NCBI GenBank assembly: GCA_963699525.1 | Contig: CAVOUI010000006.1 | Location: 124,001-188,000 of the forward strand | Direction: 5' to 3' | Length of the DNA: 64,000 nt | Source of the DNA: SG8-41 sp963699525 | GTDB lineage: Bacteria > Pseudomonadota > Gammaproteobacteria > Burkholderiales > SG8-41 | Shown here: one piece after another, positions 1-7,774 of the stretch | Layout: each line of letters opens with the position of its first letter | Position numbering within the stretch: position 1 is the first letter of the stretch | Notes under the pieces: model-generated | The model's database searches: none | Told to the model about the DNA's origin: nothing | The model's input: the letters and a program-made list of their open reading frames with translations, nothing else | Position numbers and translations under genes: made by a program

Positions 1-219
1 GGACCACCCAACAAAGCCAAACCAAATAAAGCGATAAGAATGTCCACTACGCTACCACTCCTAGCGAGACCAACAGGTGCAGGCCCATCGGATCAAAAAT
101 CACAAAGCTGGTTTTGGGTGACCGCTAACGTTCCCAGTAACCGGCGCGCGCCCACCGGCCGACGCGTGGCACGGCGCTTCCGCGCGCGTCCGTGTTGACT
201 GGGGGGTTAGGGGTCATTT
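1..219. other. Intergenic left edge, no gene seen
   Basis: No convincing reading frame, RNA gene or strong promoter is visible. The stretch holds the left arm of the inverted repeat that brackets the next gene. The left half is noticeably less GC-rich than most of the window. Any feature running off the left edge cannot be judged. Confidence 0.5.
206..217 (+). repeat. Left arm of 12-bp inverted repeat
   Basis: GTTAGGGGTCAT here is the exact reverse complement of ATGACCCCTAAC at 965-976. The arms sit just beyond the stop codon and just at the start codon of the enclosed 248-residue gene. Whether this is a mobility footprint or chance is unknown. Confidence 0.6.
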
Positions 220-966
220 TCATCCTGACGAGATAGCCCACACTCTAGATTCTTGGCGAGAGAGTAATAGCACCTGATCAAATTCGTAATCGAAGCTCCA
301 AGTATCAACCGCATCAGGAACAGAAAAGCTTGCCGAAAACGGAAAGATGTCTATCGCAATTAGCAGCCACACTTTGCTCGCGCGCGTGCGGTAGCCCGCC
401 ACCAGCGGATTCTTGGAGGAAATCGCTTCGGCAAGGAGATCGTAAGTCAGTAGTTTCGTTTCGCCCACACTACCCGCAAACCATCGACGAGACTCGCTTA
501 GCAAAGGCCGTCCGATGCTTACAGCGCCGAGGCCGGACGGTAAGACAGAAGTAGGTTTGCCTTCTCGAAAATTCAAAACCTGGCCTTCCTTAGGATAGTT
601 CGCGCGAACGAACTCTGAGAATGCCTGGGCAAGCTGCTCTTTTTTCTGCTTTGCCGCGGGACAGACGGAGAAATAGGCATTCACGTCAACCGGTGGACCT
701 CCAGACACGGAGTAGATCTCCTCCGCCCGGCGGATAACCCACTCTTGAAACGACTCGATTTCCCTCGGCGCGAAAACTGAATGTGACGGCTGCTGAAACA
801 ACTGAGTGACTTCAAATCCAATGTGACCCTCAGGCGTTACCACAAAGAAATCCGGCGCCTCGCTTTCCACAAGGGCTCCTGATGGGAAGGCGGAATACCA
901 ACGACGAGCCAACTCCAAGTAGGCCTTTTCAATCCGCTTCTTAGTAATGTCGGTAGTTGCTCCCAT
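220..966 (-). CDS. Hypothetical protein, possible PD-(D/E)XK nuclease-like fold
   Basis: This is a 248-residue protein that I do not recognise by family. It starts at ATG 966, preceded on the minus strand by TTAGGGGTC, which can serve as a ribosome-binding site. It has no signal peptide or membrane segment, so it is probably cytoplasmic. Residues about 33-53 read E-x-E-A-P-D-F, a short beta-like stretch, then G-F-E-V-T-Q. That E...PD...ExT spacing resembles the core of PD-(D/E)XK nuclease-like folds, with Thr in place of the usual Lys. This is inference from a short motif only. The gene stands alone, is clearly less GC-rich than its neighbours, and is bracketed by a 12-bp inverted repeat, which suggests recent acquisition. 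Other functions are quite possible. Confidence 0.6.
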   Translation of the reverse strand: MGATTDITKKRIEKAYLELARRWYSAFPSGALVESEAPDFFVVTPEGHIGFEVTQLFQQPSHSVFAPREIESFQEWVIRRAEEIYSVSGGPPVDVNAYFSVCPAAKQKKEQLAQAFSEFVRANYPKEGQVLNFREGKPTSVLPSGLGAVSIGRPLLSESRRWFAGSVGETKLLTYDLLAEAISSKNPLVAGYRTRASKVWLLIAIDIFPFSASFSVPDAVDTWSFDYEFDQVLLLSRQESRVWAISSG

Positions 967-976
967 GACCCCTAAC
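965..976 (-). repeat. Right arm of 12-bp inverted repeat
   Basis: ATGACCCCTAAC is the reverse complement of 206-217. On the minus strand it overlaps the ribosome-binding region and start codon of the 248-residue gene. Confidence 0.6.
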
Positions 977-1076
977 TACAATTGGTTGACAAATTAGGTG
1001 ACAATTTAGTTGACTTGCTTCATCAGTCACCCGCTGTCAGTCACCGGTCATCTGTCACGGGCTGTCAATCACGCAA
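977..1076. promoter_or_regulatory. Intergenic region dense in TGAC/GTCA half-sites
   Basis: About ten TGAC or GTCA tetramers occur within roughly 110 bases ending at the carboxyltransferase stop codon. They include two imperfect 13-mers (TTGACAAATTAGG and GTGACAATTTAGT) and a run of CTGTCA/GTCAC units from 1025 to 1072. The region lies upstream of the 248-residue gene and downstream of the carboxyltransferase. It may be an operator array or degenerate repeat DNA. No clean -35/-10 pair could be fixed. Confidence 0.35.
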
Positions 1077-2612
1077 TTAGTAGCTGGTGGGCCAGTTCGC
1101 CAGCCGGTGCTCGCCGACACCGTTCTTGAGACGCTTGCGGTGCACCTGCAGCATGCGAATCAGAAAATCGCGCGTGTCGCGCGGATCGATCACGTGCTGC
1201 GCCTCGTAGAGCCGCGCGAGCTCCCACGGCGTGGTGTCGCGCTCGACCTCGGCGGCGAGCTGCCGGAAGCGAGCCGGGTCGTCCTGCTCCTTCACGCCGA
1301 AGAGGACATTCACCGAGGCGCGCGTGTCCATGAAGCCGAGATCGGCGGACGGCCAGCACGCAAGCACGTCGGTGTTGCGGCCACCTCCCATGTTGATATA
1401 GGCCTGGCCGTAGCTCTTCCTCAGGATGACGGTCACCCGCGGCACGGTGACCAGCGAGAGCGCGTTCATCCAGTTGATGACCTTGCCCGGCATGCCGCGG
1501 ATCTCTCCTTCCACGCCGATGAGAAAGCCCGGGACGTCCACCAGGAACACGATGGGAATGTTGAAGGAGTCGCACAGCACCATGAAGTCGGTCGCCTTCT
1601 GGCAGGCGTCGGCGTCGAGCGCGCCGCCCTTGAACAGCGGATTGTTGGCAAGGAAGCCGACGGTCTTTCCGTCGAGGCGCGCGAGCACCGTGGCGACCGA
1701 TCGGCCGAAGCGCTCCTTCAGCTCGAAGCTCGAGTCGCTGTCCGCGACCGCCGCGATCACCTTGCGCACGTCGTAGACCTTGTTGCGCTCTTCCGGGACG
1801 ATCTCGAGCATTCTGCGGCACGCCTCGCCCGAGCCGGCCGGCACCGGTCGCCCGGGCGGGGCTTCCATGCTGTGCGCCGGCATGTAGGAGAGAAACTTCT
1901 TCACGGCGTCGAGTGCCTGCTCGTCCGTATCCACCGCCGTGTCGGCAAGGCCCGAGACGCCGGTCAGGAGCTTCCAGCCGCCCAGCTCCTCGGGGTCGAT
2001 CGGTTTTCCGATGGCGATCGAAGTGACGCCGGGACTCGCGATCGCCATCACCGAGCCCTTGCGCATCACCACGAAGTCCGACATCGCGGCGTACCAGGTC
2101 GAGGACCCGTAGCACTGGCCGAGCAGCGCGGACACCCACGGCGACTCGCGCAGGCGCTGATATTCCGCGGGGTCCTGCGCGAGGATCGCGCGGCCGGAAG
2201 CGCCCATGCGGTCGGGCATGCGCGCGCCGGAGGACTCCCCGAGGAAGACAAGCGGCATGCCGTAATGGCTGGCGGCCTGCTTCACGTGCCGGATCTTCTT
2301 CATGTTGACGACGCTGCTCGATGCTCCGAGCACGGTGAAGTCGTTGGAGACGATCGCGACCTCGCGCCCGTCGATGCGCGCAAACCCGGCCACTTTCCCG
2401 TCGGCAGGGGTCTTGTGCCGGACTTCGGCGCGGATCGAGCGGGCGTGCCGCCCGGATTCGGCAAAGCTTCCCGGGTCCACCAGGCGATCGATGCGCTCGC
2501 GGGCGTTCAGCACGCCCTGCTTCTTGCGCTCGGCGAGCTTCTCCGCGCCCCCCATCGCCAGCGCCTCGGCGTTCTTCTCCTCCAGCTCCTTCAATACATC
2601 CCTGGCCGACAC
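1077..2612 (-). CDS. Acyl-CoA carboxylase carboxyltransferase (beta) subunit, PccB/MmdA family
   Basis: This 511-residue protein belongs to the biotin-dependent carboxyltransferase family. Members move a carboxyl group between biotin and a short acyl-CoA such as propionyl-, methylcrotonyl- or acetyl-CoA. The tandem crotonase-like halves are visible. The N half carries the family start ARERIDRLVDPGSF, the glycine-rich GESSGARM and the tract ASPGV. The C half carries LFKGGALDADACQKATDF, VDVPGFLIG and NMGGGRNTD. Length matches the family (510-540). The start is GTG at 2612, behind a strong GAGGAAAA. No biotin carboxylase or biotin carrier gene is nearby, so the substrate, and even whether it works as a carboxylase or a decarboxylase subunit, cannot be fixed. 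It closes a minus-strand run, 43 bp behind the Bug protein gene. Confidence 0.88.
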   Translation of the reverse strand: MSARDVLKELEEKNAEALAMGGAEKLAERKKQGVLNARERIDRLVDPGSFAESGRHARSIRAEVRHKTPADGKVAGFARIDGREVAIVSNDFTVLGASSSVVNMKKIRHVKQAASHYGMPLVFLGESSGARMPDRMGASGRAILAQDPAEYQRLRESPWVSALLGQCYGSSTWYAAMSDFVVMRKGSVMAIASPGVTSIAIGKPIDPEELGGWKLLTGVSGLADTAVDTDEQALDAVKKFLSYMPAHSMEAPPGRPVPAGSGEACRRMLEIVPEERNKVYDVRKVIAAVADSDSSFELKERFGRSVATVLARLDGKTVGFLANNPLFKGGALDADACQKATDFMVLCDSFNIPIVFLVDVPGFLIGVEGEIRGMPGKVINWMNALSLVTVPRVTVILRKSYGQAYINMGGGRNTDVLACWPSADLGFMDTRASVNVLFGVKEQDDPARFRQLAAEVERDTTPWELARLYEAQHVIDPRDTRDFLIRMLQVHRKRLKNGVGEHRLANWPTSY

Positions 2613-2655
2613 TTTTCCTCAGCTCCTCATCCCTCCGCCCTCATCCCTCGGGCGG

Positions 2656-3624
2656 TCACTCGCCCTTGATCCCCGCAGCCTTGATTACCTTCGCCCACTT
2701 CGCAATCTCGTTTTCCATGAAAGCGGTGTACTGCTCGGGCGTATTGCCCACCGGGTCCGCGCCCAGTCCTTTCATCCGCTCCTGGGTGTCGGGAGACTTC
2801 AACGCGCGCACGATCTCCGCATGGAGCCGGTCGATGATCGGGCGCGGCGTCTTCGCGGGAGCCGACACGCCGTAGAACGTGGTGACTTCATAGCCCGGAA
2901 CACCGGCCTCCGCGACGGTTGGAATGTCGGGCGCCGCCGGCGTGCGTTTCGGACCGGTGACCGCAAGCGCGCGCAGCTTGCCCGCGCGCGCATGCAGGAT
3001 GACCGTCGGCACGTTGCCGAAATAGATCACGTGCTGGCCGGCGAGCAGGTCGATGACCGCCGGGCCACCGCCCTTGTAGGGAATGTGCAGCCATTTGACG
3101 CCGGTCATGAACTGGAACAGCTCCGCGGACAGGTGCACGGTCGTGCCGGTGCCGGAGGAGCCATAGTTGATGCTTTCGGGCGGATACTTCTTGGAGATCG
3201 CGATCAGCTCCTTGATGCTCCTGGGGGGAAATGACGGATGCACCACCACCAGGTTCTGCGATTCCGCCGCGATCGTGATGAAGGAGAAATCCCGGATCGA
3301 GTCGAAGTTGAGCTTGAGCAGCGACGGGTTGGTGGCGTGGCCGGGCGCATTCAGCATGATCGTGTGGCCATCGGGCGGCATGCGCACGAACATTTCGCAG
3401 GCGATCGCAGTATTCGCGCCACCGCGGTTTTCCACCACCACCGACTGGCCGAGGTACTCGGTCAACTTCGGGGCCAGCACGCGCGCCACGATGTCGTTGG
3501 TGCCACCGGGCGGGAAACCGACGATGAAGCGGATCGGCTTCACGGGGTAGGGCGCTTGCGCGCCGGCCACCCCTGCCCACATCGCGAGGATGGCCGCCGC
3601 GAGCCACTGCGCCGGATGTTTCAT
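2656..3624 (-). CDS. Tripartite tricarboxylate transporter substrate-binding protein (Bug/TctC family)
   Basis: This 322-residue protein is a periplasmic solute-binding protein of the Bug family, which binds small carboxylates for TctABC-type transporters or for sensing. The N terminus is a Sec signal peptide (MKHPAQW, a hydrophobic core, then cleavage after AGA-Q). The mature start reads YPVKPIRFIVGFPPGGTND, which is the family signature including the glycine-rich ligand loop. The conserved GSSGTGTTVHL and the loop near WLHIPYKGGGPAVIDL are also present. No TctA or TctB membrane genes are nearby, which is usual for the many orphan Bug proteins of Burkholderiales. The start codon overlaps the cupin stop codon by 4 bp (ATGA), so the two are probably translated together. 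The ligand is unknown; the neighbouring amidohydrolase may process it. Confidence 0.93.
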   Translation of the reverse strand: MKHPAQWLAAAILAMWAGVAGAQAPYPVKPIRFIVGFPPGGTNDIVARVLAPKLTEYLGQSVVVENRGGANTAIACEMFVRMPPDGHTIMLNAPGHATNPSLLKLNFDSIRDFSFITIAAESQNLVVVHPSFPPRSIKELIAISKKYPPESINYGSSGTGTTVHLSAELFQFMTGVKWLHIPYKGGGPAVIDLLAGQHVIYFGNVPTVILHARAGKLRALAVTGPKRTPAAPDIPTVAEAGVPGYEVTTFYGVSAPAKTPRPIIDRLHAEIVRALKSPDTQERMKGLGADPVGNTPEQYTAFMENEIAKWAKVIKAAGIKGE

Positions 3625-4118
3625 GCTTGCCTCCGGGAGTTACGAACCGCGCGGGTTGGGGCAAAACCCTTCTCGTAATGCGGCCCGCTCATGGTGCCGT
3701 CGACTGCTCTGCCGATGATGCCCTGCGACAGATCCTTGATGGCGATGAAGATGACGTCCTCGTCATCGGCGGAAGCCACCAGCGTGTGCGGCGCGTTGGC
3801 GGGAATGTAGATGAGCGTGCCGGCGGGCGCGACCACTTTCCTGCCGTTGACCGAGCCGACCAGCGTGCCCCGCACCACGTAATTGAACTGCTCGTTCTTG
3901 TGCGTGTGCATGCGCGAGCCGGTGCCGCGCTCCTTGTGGATCCAGCCGACCAGCATGCGCTTGCCCTCCACCACGCCGCCGTGCGAAGTCGAGTAGCCGG
4001 TGCCGGCCGGTACGTCCTTCAGCGCCGCCAGCGTGAACTGGTAGCGGCCATTGCCGCCTTTTATTGCGCCCTCGGTCTTAGTTTTCGTCCGCTTCGACTG
4101 TTTCGATTTCACTGCCAT
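3621..4118 (-). CDS. Cupin-domain protein
   Basis: This 165-residue protein has a lysine-rich N-terminal tail (about residues 1-20) followed by a single cupin beta-barrel. Cupin motif 1 is seen as H-T-H-K-N-E-Q-F-N-Y with the metal ligands His, His and Glu. Motif 2 is seen as P-A-N-A-P-H-T with the final His. This pattern binds a divalent metal in many cupins, which act as dioxygenases, isomerases or sugar/small-acid binding proteins. The gene overlaps the Bug-protein gene by 4 bp and lies 26 bp behind the amidohydrolase, so it belongs to the same catabolic unit. The exact reaction cannot be read from the sequence. Confidence 0.85.
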   Translation of the reverse strand: MAVKSKQSKRTKTKTEGAIKGGNGRYQFTLAALKDVPAGTGYSTSHGGVVEGKRMLVGWIHKERGTGSRMHTHKNEQFNYVVRGTLVGSVNGRKVVAPAGTLIYIPANAPHTLVASADDEDVIFIAIKDLSQGIIGRAVDGTMSGPHYEKGFAPTRAVRNSRRQA

Positions 4119-4144
4119 AGCCGGGCCTCCTCATCCCTCATCCC

Positions 4145-5500
4145 TCATAAGTAATCGATGATCTTCCAGTCCCCCGGCTTCACGTTGACGACGTTCTTGC
4201 TCTTGCCCGGCCGGCGGTCGGCGTAGATCTTCCCTTCCTTCATCACGACCTTGATGTTCTTTTTCTCCTGCAGGCAGCGGATGTTCTTCAGCGGATCGCC
4301 GTCCACCGCGATGACATCGGCGAGCTTGCCCGCCTCGATCGTGCCGAGGTCCTTTTCCTGCTTGAGTGCCTGCGCCGCGTTGCGCGTCGTGGTCAGGATC
4401 GCGTCCATCGGCTTCATGCCGAGCTTGACGTAGATCTCCAGCTCCGCGGCGTTGCTGCCCATGTCCGGCTCGAAGCCCATGTCCGTGCCCATCGCAATCT
4501 TGACGCCGGCCTTGTACATCTTCTGGAAGGTCTCGAAGCAGAACGGCTGCAGGTACTTCATCTTGCGCAGCACGAAGTCGGCCGTGCCGTGCTCCCGGCG
4601 CAGCTGGATCGCGTGGTCGGTGCGGTGCGCGAGCGTCGGCGTGACCGGGGTGCCGGACTTCCTGATGAGTTCTATCGTCTCGTCGTCGTGGAACACCATG
4701 TGCTCGATCGTATCGGCGCCCGCCCTCATCGCCATGCGCTGCGCGCTCGTGGTGAAGCAGTGCACGGCCGCGTGCTTGTGCAGGGCGTGCGCCTCGTCCA
4801 CGACCGCGTCGAGCTCCTCCTGCGTCATGTTGCGGATGTCCGGCTCTTCCTTGTCGGTGCCGCCGCCGCCGGAGGCGCAGGTCTTGATGACGTCGCAGCC
4901 CGCCAGCATGTTCTTGCGCGCGAGTTTCCGCAGCTCCCACGGGCCGTCGGCGGTGTTGAACCCCCAGCGATACATCGCGCGCGGCTGGATCAGCTCGAGG
5001 TGAGATCCAGTCATGGTGGTGAAGCCCGCGATCAGCATGCGCGGCCCTTCGACGATGCCGGCATTGATGGCATCGCGCACCGCGCACATCTCGTTTACCA
5101 GCAGTCCATACGGCCCGTTCATGCCGAGATCGCGCAGCGTGGTGAAGCCCATGTCGAAGCAGTTCTGGGCGTGGAACAGCGCATACATCTGCTGCAGGTG
5201 CGGCATCGTCTCGAACTGCGCGACCCGGTGGTTGTGGAAGGTCATGCAGTTGTACATGGCGGTGTGGATGTGGAGGTCCATCATGCCCGGCATCACCGTG
5301 TAGCGCGAGCAGTCGATCGTCTCCGCACCGTGCGGCGGCTTCACCTTGCCCTGCTCGCCGACCCTGGCGATGCGGTTGCCGTGGACCAGCACCACCGCGT
5401 CTTTCACCGGCTTGCCACCGCGGCCGTCGATCAATGTCCCGCAGCTGATCGCCCGGACGGGACCTTTCACCTTCGTATCGAGGAATTCCTGGGACTTCAA
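4145..5500 (-). CDS. Metal-dependent amidohydrolase (imidazolonepropionase-like / prolidase-type)
   Basis: This 451-residue member of the amidohydrolase superfamily hydrolyses C-N or related bonds with a binuclear or mononuclear metal centre. The first beta strand carries the H-x-H metal pair in MPGMMDLHIHTAMYN. A conserved Lys occurs in VIKTCASGGGG, the position that is carboxylated in the Xaa-Pro/Xaa-Arg dipeptidase group. Further ligands are His in AAVHCF, His in TIEHMVFHDD and Asp in AMGTDMGF. The C-terminal small beta domain is recognisable from LGTIEAGKLADVIAVDGDP. No signal peptide is seen, so it is cytoplasmic. The COG0523 GTPase gene ends only 3 bp upstream, suggesting that the GTPase supplies its metal. 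The substrate is unknown, with prolidase-like dipeptides or cyclic amides possible. Confidence 0.88.
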   Translation of the reverse strand: MKSQEFLDTKVKGPVRAISCGTLIDGRGGKPVKDAVVLVHGNRIARVGEQGKVKPPHGAETIDCSRYTVMPGMMDLHIHTAMYNCMTFHNHRVAQFETMPHLQQMYALFHAQNCFDMGFTTLRDLGMNGPYGLLVNEMCAVRDAINAGIVEGPRMLIAGFTTMTGSHLELIQPRAMYRWGFNTADGPWELRKLARKNMLAGCDVIKTCASGGGGTDKEEPDIRNMTQEELDAVVDEAHALHKHAAVHCFTTSAQRMAMRAGADTIEHMVFHDDETIELIRKSGTPVTPTLAHRTDHAIQLRREHGTADFVLRKMKYLQPFCFETFQKMYKAGVKIAMGTDMGFEPDMGSNAAELEIYVKLGMKPMDAILTTTRNAAQALKQEKDLGTIEAGKLADVIAVDGDPLKNIRCLQEKKNIKVVMKEGKIYADRRPGKSKNVVNVKPGDWKIIDYL

Positions 5501-5503
5501 GCT

Positions 5504-6634
5504 TCACCTTCTCCTTTCCAGGCGCCGGTCCGGCGCGCGAAATCCGGCCGCCGCCCGGACGAATCGGGCGTAGGCGGCAGGATCGATTGCGGTACCGGCG
5601 GCGCGCCCGCCTGCATCGAGGCCCAGCGCCGGCAACGTCGACTCGATTTCCGACCGGGCCATGCCGCGCGTGATGAATACGATGCGGGTGCCGCGATCCG
5701 CCGACGGCCACGAATCGAGTGTCACCGGCTCGTGGATGACGCTCTGCACGACGTGCACCACGACGGGCCTCCCCGCGACATTGACGATCCCCTTCACGCG
5801 CAGCAGGCGTGCTCCCTTCAGCGTCGCCATCAGGTTGAGCCACGCGGCGAGGCCGGCGTCCGTGACCGGATCTTCATGGCGAACCGCGAAAGCGCGTATG
5901 TCGTCACCGTGGCGTCCCGCCGCGCGTGGAGACTCTACCCCAGTGTAGGCTTGCTCGTTCAGCCAGCGCTCGACCGCCTCCCGTTCCGCCGCCGGGTCGA
6001 GGAGCGTGGAACCGAACAAGGCACCGGGCGCGATCGCGCCACCGATAACTTCGAGCACCTGCGCGCCGGGATTCATGCTCGCGAGGCGCTTGCGCAGCCG
6101 GGCGACCGCCGTGGGCGCCGCGATATCGGTTTTGCTGACAACCAGGCAATCGGCGACCGCCGCCTGCTTCACCGATTCGGGGCAGTCGTGAAGCTGCCGC
6201 TCGCCATTTACGGCGTCCACCATCGTGATGACGGCGCCGGGCCGCATGAGCGGCGCGATCGCCGGGTCCGAGGCCAGCGTGCGCAGCACCGGGACCGGGT
6301 CCGCGAGCCCCGTCGTCTCGACGAGCACGCGGTCGAACGCCGGCACGCCGCCCGCTCCGCGTTGCGCGAGAAGCCCGGCGAGCGTCCCGACGAGATCCCC
6401 GCGGATCGTGCAGCACAGGCAGCCGTTCGCGAGGAGCACCGTGTTCTCGTTGGGTGTCGCGACGAGCAAGTGATCGAGGGCGACTTCCCCGAACTCGTTG
6501 ATGATGACCGCGGCCCGCGCCATGCCCGGGTCGCGCAGGAGGCTGTTGAGCAGCGTCGTCTTGCCGCTGCCCAGGTAGCCCGTGATGATGGAAACCGGCG
6601 GCCGGTCGGCCGCCACCGCGGTCGTGTCTGTCAT
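5504..6634 (-). CDS. COG0523 (CobW/YjiA-type) G3E GTPase, putative metallochaperone
   Basis: This 376-residue P-loop GTPase belongs to the G3E family, whose COG0523 branch inserts Zn, Co or Fe into target enzymes. Motifs in order are Walker A GYLGSGKTTLL (about residues 19-29), the switch-like INEFGEVALDH, the metal-binding GCLCCTIRGDL with the CxCC signature, ETTGLADP (Walker B region), and SKTD as the guanine-recognition motif. The C-terminal CobW_C domain follows, with RLLRVKGIVNVAGRP. The gene is separated from the amidohydrolase by 3 bp and from fba upstream by 30 bp. The close pairing implies that the amidohydrolase is its metal client, which is inference from context. No His-rich metal-storage tract is seen. 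Confidence 0.9.
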   Translation of the reverse strand: MTDTTAVAADRPPVSIITGYLGSGKTTLLNSLLRDPGMARAAVIINEFGEVALDHLLVATPNENTVLLANGCLCCTIRGDLVGTLAGLLAQRGAGGVPAFDRVLVETTGLADPVPVLRTLASDPAIAPLMRPGAVITMVDAVNGERQLHDCPESVKQAAVADCLVVSKTDIAAPTAVARLRKRLASMNPGAQVLEVIGGAIAPGALFGSTLLDPAAEREAVERWLNEQAYTGVESPRAAGRHGDDIRAFAVRHEDPVTDAGLAAWLNLMATLKGARLLRVKGIVNVAGRPVVVHVVQSVIHEPVTLDSWPSADRGTRIVFITRGMARSEIESTLPALGLDAGGRAAGTAIDPAAYARFVRAAAGFRAPDRRLERRR

Positions 6635-6664
6635 TGGGTCGCAGCCGCGGAAGCGGGGCGGCGT

Positions 6665-7693
6665 CTACGCCGCGAGCGCCTGGCGCTCGAGGTCCTTGCT
6701 GTAGCGGCCGGTGCTGGCCAGGCCGTTCATGCGGGCGCGATGGATGAACGCCGACTGCGCCGCCGGGACATTCGCCGGACTGCCTCTCCACGCCTTGAGC
6801 GCCGCTGCCTGCAGCGCGCGCCCGTAGGAGAACGAAAGCGTCCACGCCCCGCCACCGAGCTTGTTCATCGCGTCCAGGTGCGCGGTAGCGAGCTCGTCGC
6901 TCTGGCCACCGGAAAGAAACGCAATGCCGGGTACCGCCGCGGGCACGGTGCGCCTGAGTACCCTCAGCGTGCGCTCGGCCACTTCGCTCACCGGCGCCTG
7001 CCGCATGCAGCTCGCGCCAGCCACGACCATCGAGGGCTTCAGCACCATCTTCTCGAGGGCGACGCGCAGGCTGGCGAGCGCGGCGAACTGATCGCGCAGG
7101 GTCCACTCGGTCACCTCTTCGCAGCGCTCGATGGTGTGGTCGCCGTCCATCAGCACTTCGGGCTCGACGATCGGCACCAGGCCGGCGGCCTGGCAGATTG
7201 CGGCGTAGCGGGCGAGCGCATGCGCGTTTGCGGTGATGCAGGCTTGCGAGGGTATGCCCGCGCCAATCGTGATCACCGCGCGCCACTTGGCGAAACGCGC
7301 GCCGAGCTTCACGTATTCCGCGCACCGCTTGGTGAGGCCATCGAGGCCCTCGGTCACCGTCTCGCCAGGGCAGAGCGCCATCTCCTTCGCGCCGGTGTCC
7401 ACCTTGATGCCGGGGATCACGCCCTGTCTTCGCGAGCAGCTCCGGAAACGGCGTGCCGTCCGCCGATTTCTGCCGCAGCGTTTCATCGTAGAGAATGACG
7501 CCGCTGATGTACTGGCCGATGCCCTTGGCGGAAAACAGCAGGTCGCGGTAGGCGCGGCGGTTCTCCTCGGTGTTTTCGACGTTGATGCTCTTGAAGCGCT
7601 TCTCGATGGTGCCGGTGGACTCGTCGGCGGCGAGTATGCCCTTGCCGGGGCGACCATGGCTTTGGCAATGGTTTCCAGGGAATCGGCTGACAT
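6665..7693 (-). CDS. fba: Fructose-bisphosphate aldolase class I, split by two compensating frameshifts
   Basis: Class I (Schiff-base) aldolase cleaves fructose 1,6-bisphosphate to DHAP and glyceraldehyde 3-phosphate. The protein opens with MSADSLETIAKAMVAP. The family sequence (GKGILAADESTGTIEKRF, then SGVILYDETLRQ) continues in another frame between about 7645 and 7428, and returns as QGVIPGIKVDTGAKE. One base seems missing in the CCCC run at about 7647-7650, and one extra base lies near 7427. Correcting both gives 342 residues, the normal length. The Schiff-base Lys is present in MVLKPSMVV. The start ATG has a good AGGAG seven bases upstream. It follows pyk after 81 bp in the glycolytic cluster. 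Sequencing error is likelier than a real pseudogene, since the catalytic parts are intact. Confidence 0.9.
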   Translation of the reverse strand: MSADSLETIAKAMVAPARAYSPPTSPPAPSRSASRASTSKTPRRTAAPTATCCFPPRASASTSAASFSTMKRCGRNRRTARRFRSCSRRQGVIPGIKVDTGAKEMALCPGETVTEGLDGLTKRCAEYVKLGARFAKWRAVITIGAGIPSQACITANAHALARYAAICQAAGLVPIVEPEVLMDGDHTIERCEEVTEWTLRDQFAALASLRVALEKMVLKPSMVVAGASCMRQAPVSEVAERTLRVLRRTVPAAVPGIAFLSGGQSDELATAHLDAMNKLGGGAWTLSFSYGRALQAAALKAWRGSPANVPAAQSAFIHRARMNGLASTGRYSKDLERQALAA

Positions 7694-7774
7694 CGGAATC
7701 TCCTCGAACTTCGTGACTCGTTACTCAACTGCTGATTTTACTACGCCGGCAAAACCCGGGGTTCGCCTTCCGCC

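Noticed and set aside
4589..7498. A 969-residue open frame on the plus strand
   Set aside because: It is antisense to the amidohydrolase, GTPase and fba genes. It has a biased His/Arg/Ala composition and no domain. It is a high-GC shadow frame.
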